Below, one piece after another: positions 27,038 to 36,800 of a stretch of 64,000 nt of DNA. A model generated the notes under the pieces. That model was not told the origin of the DNA. It was given only the letters and a program-made list of their open reading frames with translations, and did no database searches. How positions within the stretch are numbered: the stretch's first letter is position 1; every line of letters begins with the position of its first letter. The translations under genes were made by a program, and so were the position numbers. Source of the stretch: Streptomyces tauricus. GTDB lineage: Bacteria; Actinomycetota; Actinomycetes; Streptomycetales; Streptomycetaceae. The stretch covers positions 102,399 through 166,398 of the forward strand of contig NZ_BMVY01000017.1 of NCBI RefSeq assembly GCF_014650955.1, written 5' to 3'.

Positions 27038-28141
27038 TCAGCGCCCCTGCTCGTACGCCCGCAGCTGCTCCGCGCTGATCATGGTGGTGTCGAAGAGACT
27101 GGTCTCGTCGAGCGCGTTCTCCTGCGGCTGAGGCGCCTGGGGCGTCTGCGGGGCCTGGCCGTACGCCTGCTGCTGCCCGCTCTGGTCGTACGCGCCCTGC
27201 TGGTCGTAGCCCTGCTGCGGGTAGGCGGCGTACGGATCGGCGTTCTGCTGGTAGCCGTACCCGTCGTGCTGCGCGTACTGCTGTTGCTGGTAGCCGTACG
27301 GGTCTGCGGGCTGCTGCTGGTAGGCGTACGCGTCCTGCTGTCCGTACTGCTGCTGGTGGGGCAGCTCCGCCGGGGGCTGGGGCCGGTCGGCGGCCCGGGG
27401 CCTGACGGCCTGCTCGGGGATCTCCGCGAGGCCGTCCAGGTACTCGGCGTCGGTGGTGTGCTGGCCGGTCGTCCCGTCCTCGCCGAAGGCGCCCAGGTCG
27501 CTCAGGTCGTCGCTGGCGATCCGGCCGTGCAGCTTCTGCCGGCCGCGGCCGACGGCGTCCAGGGTCTTGGCGAGGACGGCCTCGAAGGCGCCGAGCTTGG
27601 CGTCGACGTACTGGTCGGCGTTGTGGCGCAGGGTCTCCGGGTCGAGGCTGCGCTCGGGGGCGTCCTCGTCCTCGTAGCCCTGCTCGTCGGTGCCGGGGCC
27701 GGTACCGAGGAGCTTCTCTCGGCCGCGGCCCACCGAACCGAGGGTCTTGGTGAGGACGACCTCGAAGTTGGCGAGCTTGGAGTCGACGTACTCGTCGGCC
27801 TCGGCGCGGACGTCCTCGGCCTCCTTGCGTGCCTCGGCCAGGATCCGGTCGGCCTCGTTCTGCGAGCGGCGGGCGACCTCGGTGTCGGAGATCAGCGAAC
27901 CGCGCTCGGCGTGCGCGGACTCCACGATCCGTTCGGCCTCCAGACGGGCCTGCTCGACCATCTGCTCGCGCCCGCCGATCAGTTCCTCGGCCTGGGCGAG
28001 AGAGCCGGGCAGCGCCTGGCGTACATCTTCGAGCAGGGAGAGCAGCTCGGCGCGGTTGACCACGCACGAGGCCGACATGGGCATCGAGCGGGCGTTGCCG
28101 ACCGCCGAGACGATCTCATCGAGCTTCTTCTGCACGTCCAC
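27038..28141 (-). CDS. DivIVA/ATP-synthase-B-like coiled-coil protein with duplicated module
   Basis: This 367-residue cytoplasmic protein has an N-terminal dimerisation-like segment and a long coiled coil (about residues 45-115). A module EYVDSKLANFEVVLTKTLGS followed by VGRGREKLLG (116-146) is repeated exactly 60 residues later (176-206). The C-terminal third is a Gln/Tyr/Gly/Pro-rich low-complexity tail. Annotation pipelines usually call it a cell division initiation protein or ATP synthase subunit B-like. Function is not established. Its position before coaD/rsmD is conserved in Streptomyces. No catalytic motif is visible. Confidence 0.85.
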   Translation of the reverse strand: MDVQKKLDEIVSAVGNARSMPMSASCVVNRAELLSLLEDVRQALPGSLAQAEELIGGREQMVEQARLEAERIVESAHAERGSLISDTEVARRSQNEADRILAEARKEAEDVRAEADEYVDSKLANFEVVLTKTLGSVGRGREKLLGTGPGTDEQGYEDEDAPERSLDPETLRHNADQYVDAKLGAFEAVLAKTLDAVGRGRQKLHGRIASDDLSDLGAFGEDGTTGQHTTDAEYLDGLAEIPEQAVRPRAADRPQPPAELPHQQQYGQQDAYAYQQQPADPYGYQQQQYAQHDGYGYQQNADPYAAYPQQGYDQQGAYDQSGQQQAYGQAPQTPQAPQPQENALDETSLFDTTMISAEQLRAYEQGR

Positions 28142-28234
28142 CGTGTGCTCGCCACTCTCTACAACTGTGATGGAGACGGACGGTTCGACTGTACGACCAC
28201 TCCCGCCCCGCCCGACACCGGATGCCGGACTTGC

Positions 28235-28714
28235 TCAGTCCTTCTTGAGGCGTTCCGTGAGAGCCCCGAGGACCAGCGGCGGGACCAGGTGGGAGACGTC
28301 TCCGCCCCAGGTCGCGACCTCCTTGACCAGCGAGGAGGAGAGGAAGCTGTAGGTGGGGTTGGTCGGCACGAAGAGGGTCTCGACGCCGGAGAGGCCGTTG
28401 TTCATCTGGGCCATCTGCAGCTCGTAGTCGAAGTCGCTGACCGCGCGCAGGCCCTTCACGATGGCCGGGATGTCGCGCTCCTTGCAGAAGTCGACGAGGA
28501 GGCCGTGGAAGGACTCCACCTCGACGTTCCCGAACTCCGCCGTGACCTGGCGGATCAGGTCGATGCGCTCCTCGATCTCGAAGAGGCCCTTCTTGGACTG
28601 ATTGATCATCACCGCGACGTGCACGACGTCGTACAGCTTGGAGGCTCTGGCGATGATGTCGAGATGTCCGTTGGTAATCGGGTCGAACGACCCGGGACAG
28701 ACGGCGCGGCGCAC
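28235..28714 (-). CDS. coaD: Phosphopantetheine adenylyltransferase
   Basis: CoaD converts 4'-phosphopantetheine and ATP to dephospho-CoA. The 159-residue product starts MRRAVCPGSFDPITNGHLDI with the nucleotidyltransferase (T/H)xGH motif. It also has the conserved GLRAVSDFDYELQMAQMN and the YSFLSSSLVKEVA substrate loop. GTG 28714 with GAGGGA upstream gives the standard start; the open frame extends further upstream but reads through the intergenic gap. It is 26 nt after rsmD. Confidence 0.97.
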   Translation of the reverse strand: MRRAVCPGSFDPITNGHLDIIARASKLYDVVHVAVMINQSKKGLFEIEERIDLIRQVTAEFGNVEVESFHGLLVDFCKERDIPAIVKGLRAVSDFDYELQMAQMNNGLSGVETLFVPTNPTYSFLSSSLVKEVATWGGDVSHLVPPLVLGALTERLKKD

Positions 28715-28740
28715 TTCAGATCCCTCGCTCTCCGGTCCGG

Positions 28741-29328
28741 TCATCGTGCGTCTTCGCACGTAGAGGCGGCGCGACCGTACCAAAACGTTCCCTCGCCGTA
28801 GCGGCGGGAGCGCAGTGCGTCAAAGCCGTCCGGCCATCGGAATTCGCCGCCTCTTGTACTGCGTTCAACGGTGACGAGCGCTTGGCCCGCGAGCCAGCCC
28901 CCCGCACGGAGTGTGAGCAGGATCTCGCGAAGATCGTCGTCCGTGACGGCGTACGGCGGATCGAGGAACACCAGGTCGTACGGGGTGTCCGGGGCGCCGG
29001 TGCGGATGATCTGTTCCGCTTTGCCGGACCTCACCTCGGCGCCGGGCAGGCCCAGTGATTTCACGTTCTCGCGGATCGTGCGGGCGGCGCGGGGGTCGGC
29101 CTCGACGAGCAGGGTGTGGCCTGCGCCTCGGCTCAGCGCCTCCAGGCCGATGGCGCCCGAGCCGGCGTACAGGTCGAGGACGCGGTCGCCTTCGAGGGGG
29201 CCGCCGAGCAGGGACTGCCAGGTGGAGAAGAGACCCTCGCGGGCGCGGTCGGAGGTGGGCCTTGTGCCGGTACCCGGCGGGACGGCCAGGCGCCTGCCGC
29301 CTGCTGTGCCGGCGATCACGCGGGTCAT
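28741..29328 (-). CDS. rsmD: 16S rRNA (guanine966-N2)-methyltransferase RsmD
   Basis: RsmD methylates G966 in helix 31 of 16S rRNA. The SAM motif VLDLYAGSGAIGLEALSRGA is at about residues 49-68. The catalytic VFLDPPYAV (DPPY) is near residue 120. An N-terminal MTRVIAGTAGGRRLAVPPG and TSDRAREGLFS are family hallmarks. Length is 195 residues. It shares an operon with coaD. Confidence 0.96.
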   Translation of the reverse strand: MTRVIAGTAGGRRLAVPPGTGTRPTSDRAREGLFSTWQSLLGGPLEGDRVLDLYAGSGAIGLEALSRGAGHTLLVEADPRAARTIRENVKSLGLPGAEVRSGKAEQIIRTGAPDTPYDLVFLDPPYAVTDDDLREILLTLRAGGWLAGQALVTVERSTRGGEFRWPDGFDALRSRRYGEGTFWYGRAASTCEDAR

Positions 29329-29389
29329 CGCGGGTCCTTGCTGGAGGGGGTGGTCACGGGGTCAGTCTGGCAGGTGGGGGGTGCTTCGC

Positions 29390-29450
29390 GCGGTGGGCGG
29401 GTGCGGGTGCGTGGGGCTGGCCGCGCCGTTCCCCGCGCCCCTGAAAAGCC
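29390..29450. repeat. Dispersed repeat B, single copy
   Basis: GCGCCGTTCCCCGCGCCCCTG starting at 29423, with the typical GGGTGCGGGTGCGTGGGGCTGG lead-in split over the preceding 30 bases. It sits between rsmD and recG. Confidence 0.75.
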
Positions 29451-29511
29451 GGCTTCGCCTTGCTTTTGGCGCGCTCGCGCTCGGGTGGGAGGCGGGGGTG
29501 TTCCCCTGCCT

Positions 29512-29590
29512 TTCAGCCCGTCCGGCGTTTGAGGACGAGGCCGTTCAGGCCGATGCGGGGGTGTGGGGGCGGAGCCCCCAGGGACGGCGC
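29512..29590. repeat. Dispersed repeat A, single copy
   Basis: The core CAGCCCGTCCGGCGTTTGAG is followed by a GGGGGCGGAGCCCCC hairpin at about 29567-29581, immediately downstream of the recG stop codon. The hairpin could terminate recG. It matches the elements at 3600-3712. Confidence 0.75.
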
Positions 29591-29593
29591 CTC

Positions 29594-31804
29594 TCAACCC
29601 TTGTCCAGGTACTGCTCCCGCTCCTCGTCCAGCAGCGCCTGGAGCGCCGTGCGCAAACCAGGGAGGTGCGTGAGGTCCGGGTCCGCGGACACCACCGCCG
29701 TCGCCTCCTCGCGGGCCTCCGCGATGATCTCCTCGTCCTCGATGACCGCGAGCATCCGCAGCGACGTACGGGCCCCGGACTGGGCCTGGCCCAGGACATC
29801 ACCCTCGCGCCGCTGTTCGAGGTCGATGCGGGAGAGCTCGAAGCCGTCGAGGGTCGACGCCACCGAGGTCAGCCGCTGGCGGGCCGGGCTCGCCTCCGGC
29901 ATCTCGGTGACCAGCAGGCACAGGCCGGCCGCGGACCCACGGCCGACGCGGCCGCGCAGCTGGTGGAGCTGGGAGACGCCGAACCGGTCGGCGTCCATGA
30001 TCACCATCGCGGTCGCGTTCGGCACGTTCACCCCGACCTCGATGACCGTCGTGGCGACCAGGACGTGGGTCTCCCCGGCGGCGAAGCGGCGCATCACGGC
30101 GTCCTTGTCGTCCGGGGGCATGCGGCCGTGCAGCACCTCGACCTTGAGGCCCTGGAGCGGACCCCTGGCGAGCTGGTCGGCGACCTCCAGGACGGCGAGC
30201 GGCGGACGCTTCTCCGCCTCGTCCTCGGGTGACGGCTTCTTCTTCGACCTCTTCGGGTCGTCGTCCTCGTCGCCGATGCGGGGGCAGACCACGTACGCCT
30301 GGTGGCCGTTGGACACCTCCTCGCGCACGCGCTCCCACGCGCGCGAGAGGAAGTGGGGCTTGTCCGCGGCCGGGACGACATGGCTGGCGATGGGCGAGCG
30401 CCCGGCGGGGAGCTGGTCCAGGACCGAGGTGTCCAGGTCGCCGAAGACGGTCATGGCGACCGTGCGCGGGATGGGCGTGGCGGTCATCACCAGCAGATGC
30501 GGGGGCTGTTTGCCCTTGCCCCGCAGGGCGTCGCGCTGTTCCACGCCGAACCGGTGCTGTTCGTCCACCACGACCAGGCCCAGGTCGTGGAACTGCACCT
30601 TGTCCTCGATCAGCGCGTGCGTGCCGATGACGAGCCCGGCCTCGCCGGTGACCAGGTCGAGGAGCGCCTGACGGCGTCCCGCCGCGCCCATGGAGCCGGT
30701 GAGCAGCACCACCTTCGTGGAGTCCTCGGCCCCGCCGAGCATCCCGCCCTCGGCCAGCTCCCCCATCATCTCGGTGATCGACCGGTGGTGCTGCTGGGCG
30801 AGCACCTCGGTGGGGGCGAGCATCGCCGCCTGCCCGCCCGCGTCGACGACGGCGAGCATCGCGCGCAGGGCCACCATCGTCTTCCCGGAACCCACCTCTC
30901 CCTGGAGCAGCCGGTGCATCGGGTGTTCCGTGGCCAGGTCGTCGAAGATCTCCTTGGAGACCTTCTGCTGGCCCTCGGTGAGCGTGAAGGGGAGCTTCGC
31001 GTCGAAGGCGGTCAGCAGTCCGTCCTGCTTGGGTTTCCTCGCCACGGCGGGCAGTTGGGAGTCCGCGTGGCGGCGGCGGGCCAGGGCCACCTGGAGGACG
31101 AAGGCCTCGTCCCACTTGAGGCGGGAGCGGGCGTCCTCGATGTCCGCCTTGGTGTGCGGCCGGTGGATCTTCAACAGGGCCTCGGGCAGGGAGACCAGGC
31201 CGCGGCCCTCGCGGAGCTGCTCGGGCCGCGGGTCGACGGCCTCCTGGACGCTCGGCAGTACCGTCTGCACGGCCTTGGCGATCTTCCAGGACTCCAGCTT
31301 GGCGGTCGCGGGATAGAGCGGGATCAGCGCTCCGGCCCAGGTGTCCACCGTCTCGTCCGCGTCCTCCCCGCGCAGCAGCTCGTACGCCGGATGGGCCAGC
31401 TGGAGGCGGCGGTTGAAGACGGAGACCTTGCCCGAGAACAGCGCGCGGGTGCCGGGCAGGAGGTCCTTGTGGGGCTTGTGCACGCCGTTGCCGAAGAAGA
31501 CCAGCTTGAGCTGGCCGCTGCCGTCCGTGATGGTCACTTCGAGGCGCTGGCCCTTGCCGCGGGGCGCCTTGGCCGACGCGAACGTGAGCAGGCGGGCGTC
31601 GGCGACCTGGGCGACCACCGTCACGTGCTCGTCCATGGGCAGGTCGGCGAGGTGCGTGAGCTGCCCGCGCTCCTCGTATCTGCGCGGATAGTGGTGCAGC
31701 AGGTCGCCGACGGTGTGCAGGCCGAGATGCTCGGCCATCACCTTCGCGGTGGCGGGTCCGAGCACCTTCTTCAGTGGTTCTTCGAGCGCGGGCACGAGAT
31801 CCAT
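29594..31804 (-). CDS. recG: ATP-dependent DNA helicase RecG
   Basis: RecG reverses stalled forks and processes branched recombination intermediates. The N-terminal wedge (OB fold) contains LLHHYPRRYEERG. The helicase core has GEVGSGKTMVALRAM (Walker A), VVVDEQHRFGVEQRDALRGK (motif II), TATPIPRT, HGRMPPDDKDAVMRRF and QLRGRVGRG. Length is 736 residues. ATG 31804 (MDLVPALEEPLKK) is preferred over 31825. A charged Lys/Asp/Glu insertion of about 20 residues (DPKRSKKKPSPEDEAEKRPP) sits before LAVLEVADQL. The gene is divergent from the HSP90-like gene. Confidence 0.96.
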   Translation of the reverse strand: MDLVPALEEPLKKVLGPATAKVMAEHLGLHTVGDLLHHYPRRYEERGQLTHLADLPMDEHVTVVAQVADARLLTFASAKAPRGKGQRLEVTITDGSGQLKLVFFGNGVHKPHKDLLPGTRALFSGKVSVFNRRLQLAHPAYELLRGEDADETVDTWAGALIPLYPATAKLESWKIAKAVQTVLPSVQEAVDPRPEQLREGRGLVSLPEALLKIHRPHTKADIEDARSRLKWDEAFVLQVALARRRHADSQLPAVARKPKQDGLLTAFDAKLPFTLTEGQQKVSKEIFDDLATEHPMHRLLQGEVGSGKTMVALRAMLAVVDAGGQAAMLAPTEVLAQQHHRSITEMMGELAEGGMLGGAEDSTKVVLLTGSMGAAGRRQALLDLVTGEAGLVIGTHALIEDKVQFHDLGLVVVDEQHRFGVEQRDALRGKGKQPPHLLVMTATPIPRTVAMTVFGDLDTSVLDQLPAGRSPIASHVVPAADKPHFLSRAWERVREEVSNGHQAYVVCPRIGDEDDDPKRSKKKPSPEDEAEKRPPLAVLEVADQLARGPLQGLKVEVLHGRMPPDDKDAVMRRFAAGETHVLVATTVIEVGVNVPNATAMVIMDADRFGVSQLHQLRGRVGRGSAAGLCLLVTEMPEASPARQRLTSVASTLDGFELSRIDLEQRREGDVLGQAQSGARTSLRMLAVIEDEEIIAEAREEATAVVSADPDLTHLPGLRTALQALLDEEREQYLDKG

Positions 31805-31967
31805 TGCACACCACACCACTGACAATGCCGTATACGTACCGGAAATCCCCTGGTCAGACGGCTCGTTCCGGGCCTAGGATGTCCGGCTCCGGCACTGTTC
31901 GCGGTCGCCTCGTCACGGGACCGCCCGACCCCGCGCCGTCGCACGTCCCCCCACCGGCGCAGCGACG

Positions 31968-33806
31968 ATGGACTCCCAGACCTCACAGCCGTCTCAGGCA
32001 TCCCAGTCACCTCATACGTTCCAGGTCGACCTGCGCGGCCTCGTGGACCTTCTCTCCCACCATCTCTACTCCAGTCCCAAGGTCTATCTGCGCGAACTGC
32101 TGCAGAACGCCGTGGACGCGATCACCGCCCGGCGTGCCGAGCAGCCGGACGCCCCTGCCCTGGTGCGGCTGTTCGCCGAGGACGGCACCCTGCGTGTGGA
32201 GGACTCCGGGATCGGGCTCACGGAGGAGGACGTGCACAGCCTCCTGGCGACCATCGGCCGCAGTTCCAAGCGGGCCGACGGCCTGGAGTCGGCCCGTTCC
32301 GACTTCCTGGGCCAGTTCGGTATCGGTCTGCTCGCCTGCTTCGTGGTCGCCGAGCGCATCCGGGTGGTCAGCCGCAGCGCGCGTACGCCCGACGCGCCGC
32401 CCGTGGAGTGGACGGCGACCGACGACGGCTCGTACCGGGTCCGTACGCTGCCGTCCGAGGCCCGTACCGAGCCGGGCACCACCGTGTACCTGGAGGCCCG
32501 TCCGGGCGCCGCCGACTGGCTGGCCGGGGAGCGGGTGCTGTCACTGGCCAGGGACTTCGGTTCGCTGCTGCCGTACGACGTCCGGGTGGGCGACGAGGCG
32601 GTGACGGACCTGCCGGCGCCCTGGGACCGGGCCCATCCCGGTCCGGCCGCCCGGCGGGTGGCCCTGGCCCGGCACTGCCACGACCTGTTCGGGTTCACGC
32701 CGCTGGACTCGATCGAGCTGAACGTGCCGGTGGCCGGGATCCGCGGGGTGGCGTACGTGCTGCCGTCGGCGGTCAGCCCCGCCCAGCGCGCCGGTCACCG
32801 CGTCCATCTGAAGGGCATGCTGCTCACCGAGCGGGCCGAACAGCTGCTGCCCGACTGGGCGTTCTTCGTCCGCTGCGTCCTGGACACCGACAGCCTGCGA
32901 CCCACCGCGTCCCGGGAGGCGCTGTACGAGGACGAGACCCTGGCGGGCGTACGGGAGGCGCTGGGCGAGCGGATCCGGGCCTGGCTGACGGGGCTCGCGG
33001 CCGGCGATCCGGAACGGCTTGCCGCCTTCCTTTCGGTGCACCACCTGGGGGTGAAGTCCCTGGCGCGGCACGACCGCGAGATGCTGCGCACGATGCTGCC
33101 GTGGCTGCCGTTCGAGACCACCGACGGGCGGGTGTCCCTGGAGGAGTTCGCGCGGCGGCACCCGGTGGTGCACTTCACGCGGACCGTGGAGGAGTACCGG
33201 CAGGTCGCCCAGATCGCGTCAGCGCAGGGCGTGGGCGTCGTCAACGGCGGCTACACCTACGACACCGAACTGGTCGAGGCGCTGCCGTCGGTGCGCCCGG
33301 GGACGGTCGTCGCGGAACTGGACGCCGACACGGTGACCGCCCATCTGGACGCGGTCGACCCGGCGGTGGAGCTGGCCCTGTCGGCCTTCCTGGGAGCCGC
33401 GCGGGCGACACTCGACCCCCTGGGATGCGATGTCGTCCTGCGCGCCTTCCACCCGCTCTCGGTTCCCGCCCTGCACCTGGACGACCGGGCGGCCCGCCAC
33501 GAGCAGGCCCGCGCGGACGCCGAGGAGCAGGCCGACGACCTGTGGGCGGGCATCCTCGGCTCGCTGCGCGGCACCGCCCCGCGCGCGCGTCTGGTGCTCA
33601 ACCACCTGAACCCGCTGATCCGGCGGATCAGTTCGCTCGACGACCGGGAGCTGATCGGCACAGCCACGGAGTCGCTCTACGGACAGGCCCTGCTGATGGC
33701 CCAGCGTCCGCTGCGGCCCGCGGACTCGGCGCTGCTGAACCGCTCGTTCATGGGCCTCCTGGAGTGGGCCACCCACAACGACCCCCCGGAGGAGGGCCAC
33801 CGATGA
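31968..33806 (+). CDS. HSP90-family (HtpG-like) ATPase
   Basis: This 612-residue protein has the GHKL ATPase domain of Hsp90. Visible are ELLQNAVDAITARR (N-box), EDSGIGLTEEDVHSLLATIG, SKRADGLES and FLGQFGIGLLACFVVAE (lid). The middle segment contains LKGMLLTERAEQLLPDWAFF and DSLRPTASREALYEDETLAG, which are Hsp90-like. The C-terminus ends NDPPEEGHR, without a eukaryotic MEEVD. The client is unknown. Its stop overlaps the start of the next gene by 4 nt (ATGA), so it is translationally coupled to a large TPR-type protein. The ribosome site is weak. It is divergent from recG. Confidence 0.85.
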   Translation: MDSQTSQPSQASQSPHTFQVDLRGLVDLLSHHLYSSPKVYLRELLQNAVDAITARRAEQPDAPALVRLFAEDGTLRVEDSGIGLTEEDVHSLLATIGRSSKRADGLESARSDFLGQFGIGLLACFVVAERIRVVSRSARTPDAPPVEWTATDDGSYRVRTLPSEARTEPGTTVYLEARPGAADWLAGERVLSLARDFGSLLPYDVRVGDEAVTDLPAPWDRAHPGPAARRVALARHCHDLFGFTPLDSIELNVPVAGIRGVAYVLPSAVSPAQRAGHRVHLKGMLLTERAEQLLPDWAFFVRCVLDTDSLRPTASREALYEDETLAGVREALGERIRAWLTGLAAGDPERLAAFLSVHHLGVKSLARHDREMLRTMLPWLPFETTDGRVSLEEFARRHPVVHFTRTVEEYRQVAQIASAQGVGVVNGGYTYDTELVEALPSVRPGTVVAELDADTVTAHLDAVDPAVELALSAFLGAARATLDPLGCDVVLRAFHPLSVPALHLDDRAARHEQARADAEEQADDLWAGILGSLRGTAPRARLVLNHLNPLIRRISSLDDRELIGTATESLYGQALLMAQRPLRPADSALLNRSFMGLLEWATHNDPPEEGHR

Positions 33807-36800
33807 GCGAGCCCACGGACCTGGACTTCGACGCGCTGCGCCGGGCGATGCAGGAGAACTACGAGCAGCCGGAGGGCCCCGCCCGCAACGCGCGCGCGGA
33901 GCAGCTGCTCATCGAGGCCGAGAAGCTGAACATCCCGCTCGCCGTGATCGAGGCGCTGGGCCACCAGCTGAAGGTCTACAACTACAGCTCCGAGAAGGAC
34001 CGGATGTTCGTCCCCTTCGCGCGCCTGCTGCGCATGTGGGACGAACGGCCCGAGGACTTCGACGAGTACGAGATCCACTCCCTGCACTGGGTCTTCAAGT
34101 GGGTGTCCTCGGGGATGCTCGGCCAGCCGCACATACCGCTCGCCTCCATAGAGAAGTGGCTCGGCGAGATGGAGCACCGCTACCGGCTCGCCGGGCACTC
34201 CGAACGGGCCGTGCGTGCCGCCGAGTTCACCGTGGCCCGGGAGGTCGGGGACCTGGCGCGGGCCGAGCGCGCGTACACGGCGTGGCTCGCCGCGGACCGG
34301 GACTCGATGGCCGACTGCCACGCCTGCGAACTCCACGACCAGGGCGGTTGGCGGGCGGAGCGGGGCGCGGACGCCGAGGCGCTTGAGCTGTGGCGGCCGG
34401 TCCTGGAGGGCGAGTACACCTGCGCCCACGAACCGCACGCCGTCCTCGCGTCCTCGCTGCTGCCCCTGCTGCGCCTCGGCCGCACGGACGAGGCGCGCGC
34501 CCACCACTTGCGCGGTTTCCGGCTGGTGCGCCCCATGGAGAGCATGCGCGGCGCGTACGCGGACCATGTGGAGTTCTGCGCGCTCAGCGGCAACGAGGCC
34601 CGCGCGCTGGAACTGCTCGCGGAGCGGCCCTCGTACTTCACGGACAACGGGGAACCGCGCAGCCGCATGGACTTCCTGGCCGTGGTCGCCCTGCTGGCGG
34701 ACCGGCTGACCTCTCTCGGGCTCGGCACCCGGACCGTGCCGGGTCCGGCGGGGCGCACCTGGACGGCGGCCGAACTCGCCGCCCACGCGCGCGTGGAGGC
34801 GCTTTCCCTGGCCGGGCGCTTCGACGCGCGCAACGGCACGACGCGGGTGAGCGAGCGTATCCGCCGGCGCATGGACCGGCAGCCGCTGGTGGAACGCCTG
34901 CCTTTGGGGGTACGGGCGGAGCGGACCGGCCTCGCCACCGCCACAGCCACGGCTCCCGTGCGGCCCTCACCGGCGCCCGGCGCCGGCTCGGGGGCGGATC
35001 TTCCCGCGCTGCTCGCCGAGGCCCGGCGGCTCTCCGCGGCGCTGCATCCGGAGTCCGTGGCGGCGTGGGCGGCGGTCGCCGAGGCCGTCGGGGACGCCGG
35101 GGACCGGGAGCTGACTCCTCGCGACCGGGCGGAGATGACCGACCACGAGGCGATGGGCCTAGGCCCCGACGGCGTGGAACTGTTCGCCCGCGCCGCCGAG
35201 TTGTACGAGGAGGCGGGCGACCCGGGCGAGGCACTGGCGGCACGCGCGCGTGGGGCGTACGCGCTGGCCCTGTCCGGCCGGAGCGAGGAGGCGCTGGCCG
35301 CGGTCTCGGAACCGTACGAGCTGGTGCTCGCGCTCTTCGCGGAGGGCGCGACCGGGCTTCGGCAGGCCGCGTCCGTGCTGGTCGGGCGGGCTCGCATCCT
35401 GCTGCAGCGGGTGCACGAGGCGGCGGGGACGAACGGGGGCGGGGCGGGCGGTGACTCCGGAGGCGGATCGAAGGCCTCGGCCGCCGCCAGGACCTCCGCC
35501 CGGGAGCTGCTGGCCCTCGCCGGGCCGGGCGCCGGGGACGATCTGCTGGTCGCCTCGCGCGCCGCGGAGGCCCGGGCGATGCTCGGCGAGCTCGCGGCGC
35601 TCTCCGGAGACGCGGAGAAGGCCGCCGAACTGCTCACGGAGGCCTCGGAGGCGTTCGTCGCGGCCGGGGTGCCGTGGTTCGCGGTGGAGTACGAGGCCCG
35701 GCTGACCGGGCTCGCACGCCATCTGGGCGACGCCGAGGCGGCCGAGCGGGCGGCCAGGGCGGCGCTGGAGCACGGGGCGCCCTTCATGGAGGCGACCGGG
35801 CATGCCCAGCTGCACCTCCAGCTGGCCGAGATACTCGGTGCCACGGGGCGGTTCGGGCCCGCGGCCGACCACGCCCTGGAGGCGTCGCACTGGGCCGACG
35901 AGGGCGGCGAGAGCGCCACGCTGGGCGCCTGGGCGCGGCATCAGCTGGGCGGCTTCCTGCTGCGGCAGGATCGGTGGGCGGAGGCCGCGGAGGTGCTGGA
36001 GTCGGCGCTGGCGGAACTGAGCGCGGACACGCACGGCGACGGGGCGATCGTGCAGACCCGGTGGTGGCTCGGCGACTGTCTCACCGAACTCGGTGAGCAC
36101 CGTGAGGCCGCCGAGCACTGGCTCCGGGCGGCCGACATCGCCCGGCGGTGGCCCGAGCAGCAGGACCACGCGACGCTCGCGCACCTCGCGGCGGAGGCGC
36201 TCGGGCACGCGGGGCTGCTGCGCGAGGCGGGGCAGGCGTACGAGCGTGCCGGCGAACTGTGGCTGACCCTCGGGAACGTCCACGGGCTGGTCCGGTCGCT
36301 GCGGGCGCGGGCGTGGCTCGCGGTGCGCGGGGAGTCCGAGGACGTCGAGGGGGACGACGGGCCGACGGGCGCGGGGGTCGATGTGGCGCGGGAGTTGATG
36401 ACGCGGGCGGTCGACGCGTGCGAGGCGGGTGGGGCCGAGGACGATGCGGCGGGCGAGATGCTCGACGCCGAACTCGCGCACACGCACCGGCAGTTCGGTG
36501 ACCTGGTGGCCCGGTCCGTGCCCGGGGACGCCGGCGACGAGGCGATTCGTGTCCTGTTCGAGGAGGCGCTGGGTCATCTCACGCTGGCCGTGTCGGGGTT
36601 CCTCTCGCTCGGCGAGGACGCCCTCCATGACCGGACGGGGGCGCAGCTTGCCGCCGGGTGGCTGGAGGCGGATCTTGAGCGCCCGGAGGGGGCGGCGGGG
36701 CGGGCGCGTGCGGTGCGCGACGCGTATGCCGGCGGCGGCTCCGACGAGGTGGTGGTGGCCCGGCTTGCCGAAGCGGAGCGGTTGCTGCGGGCGGTCGAAG

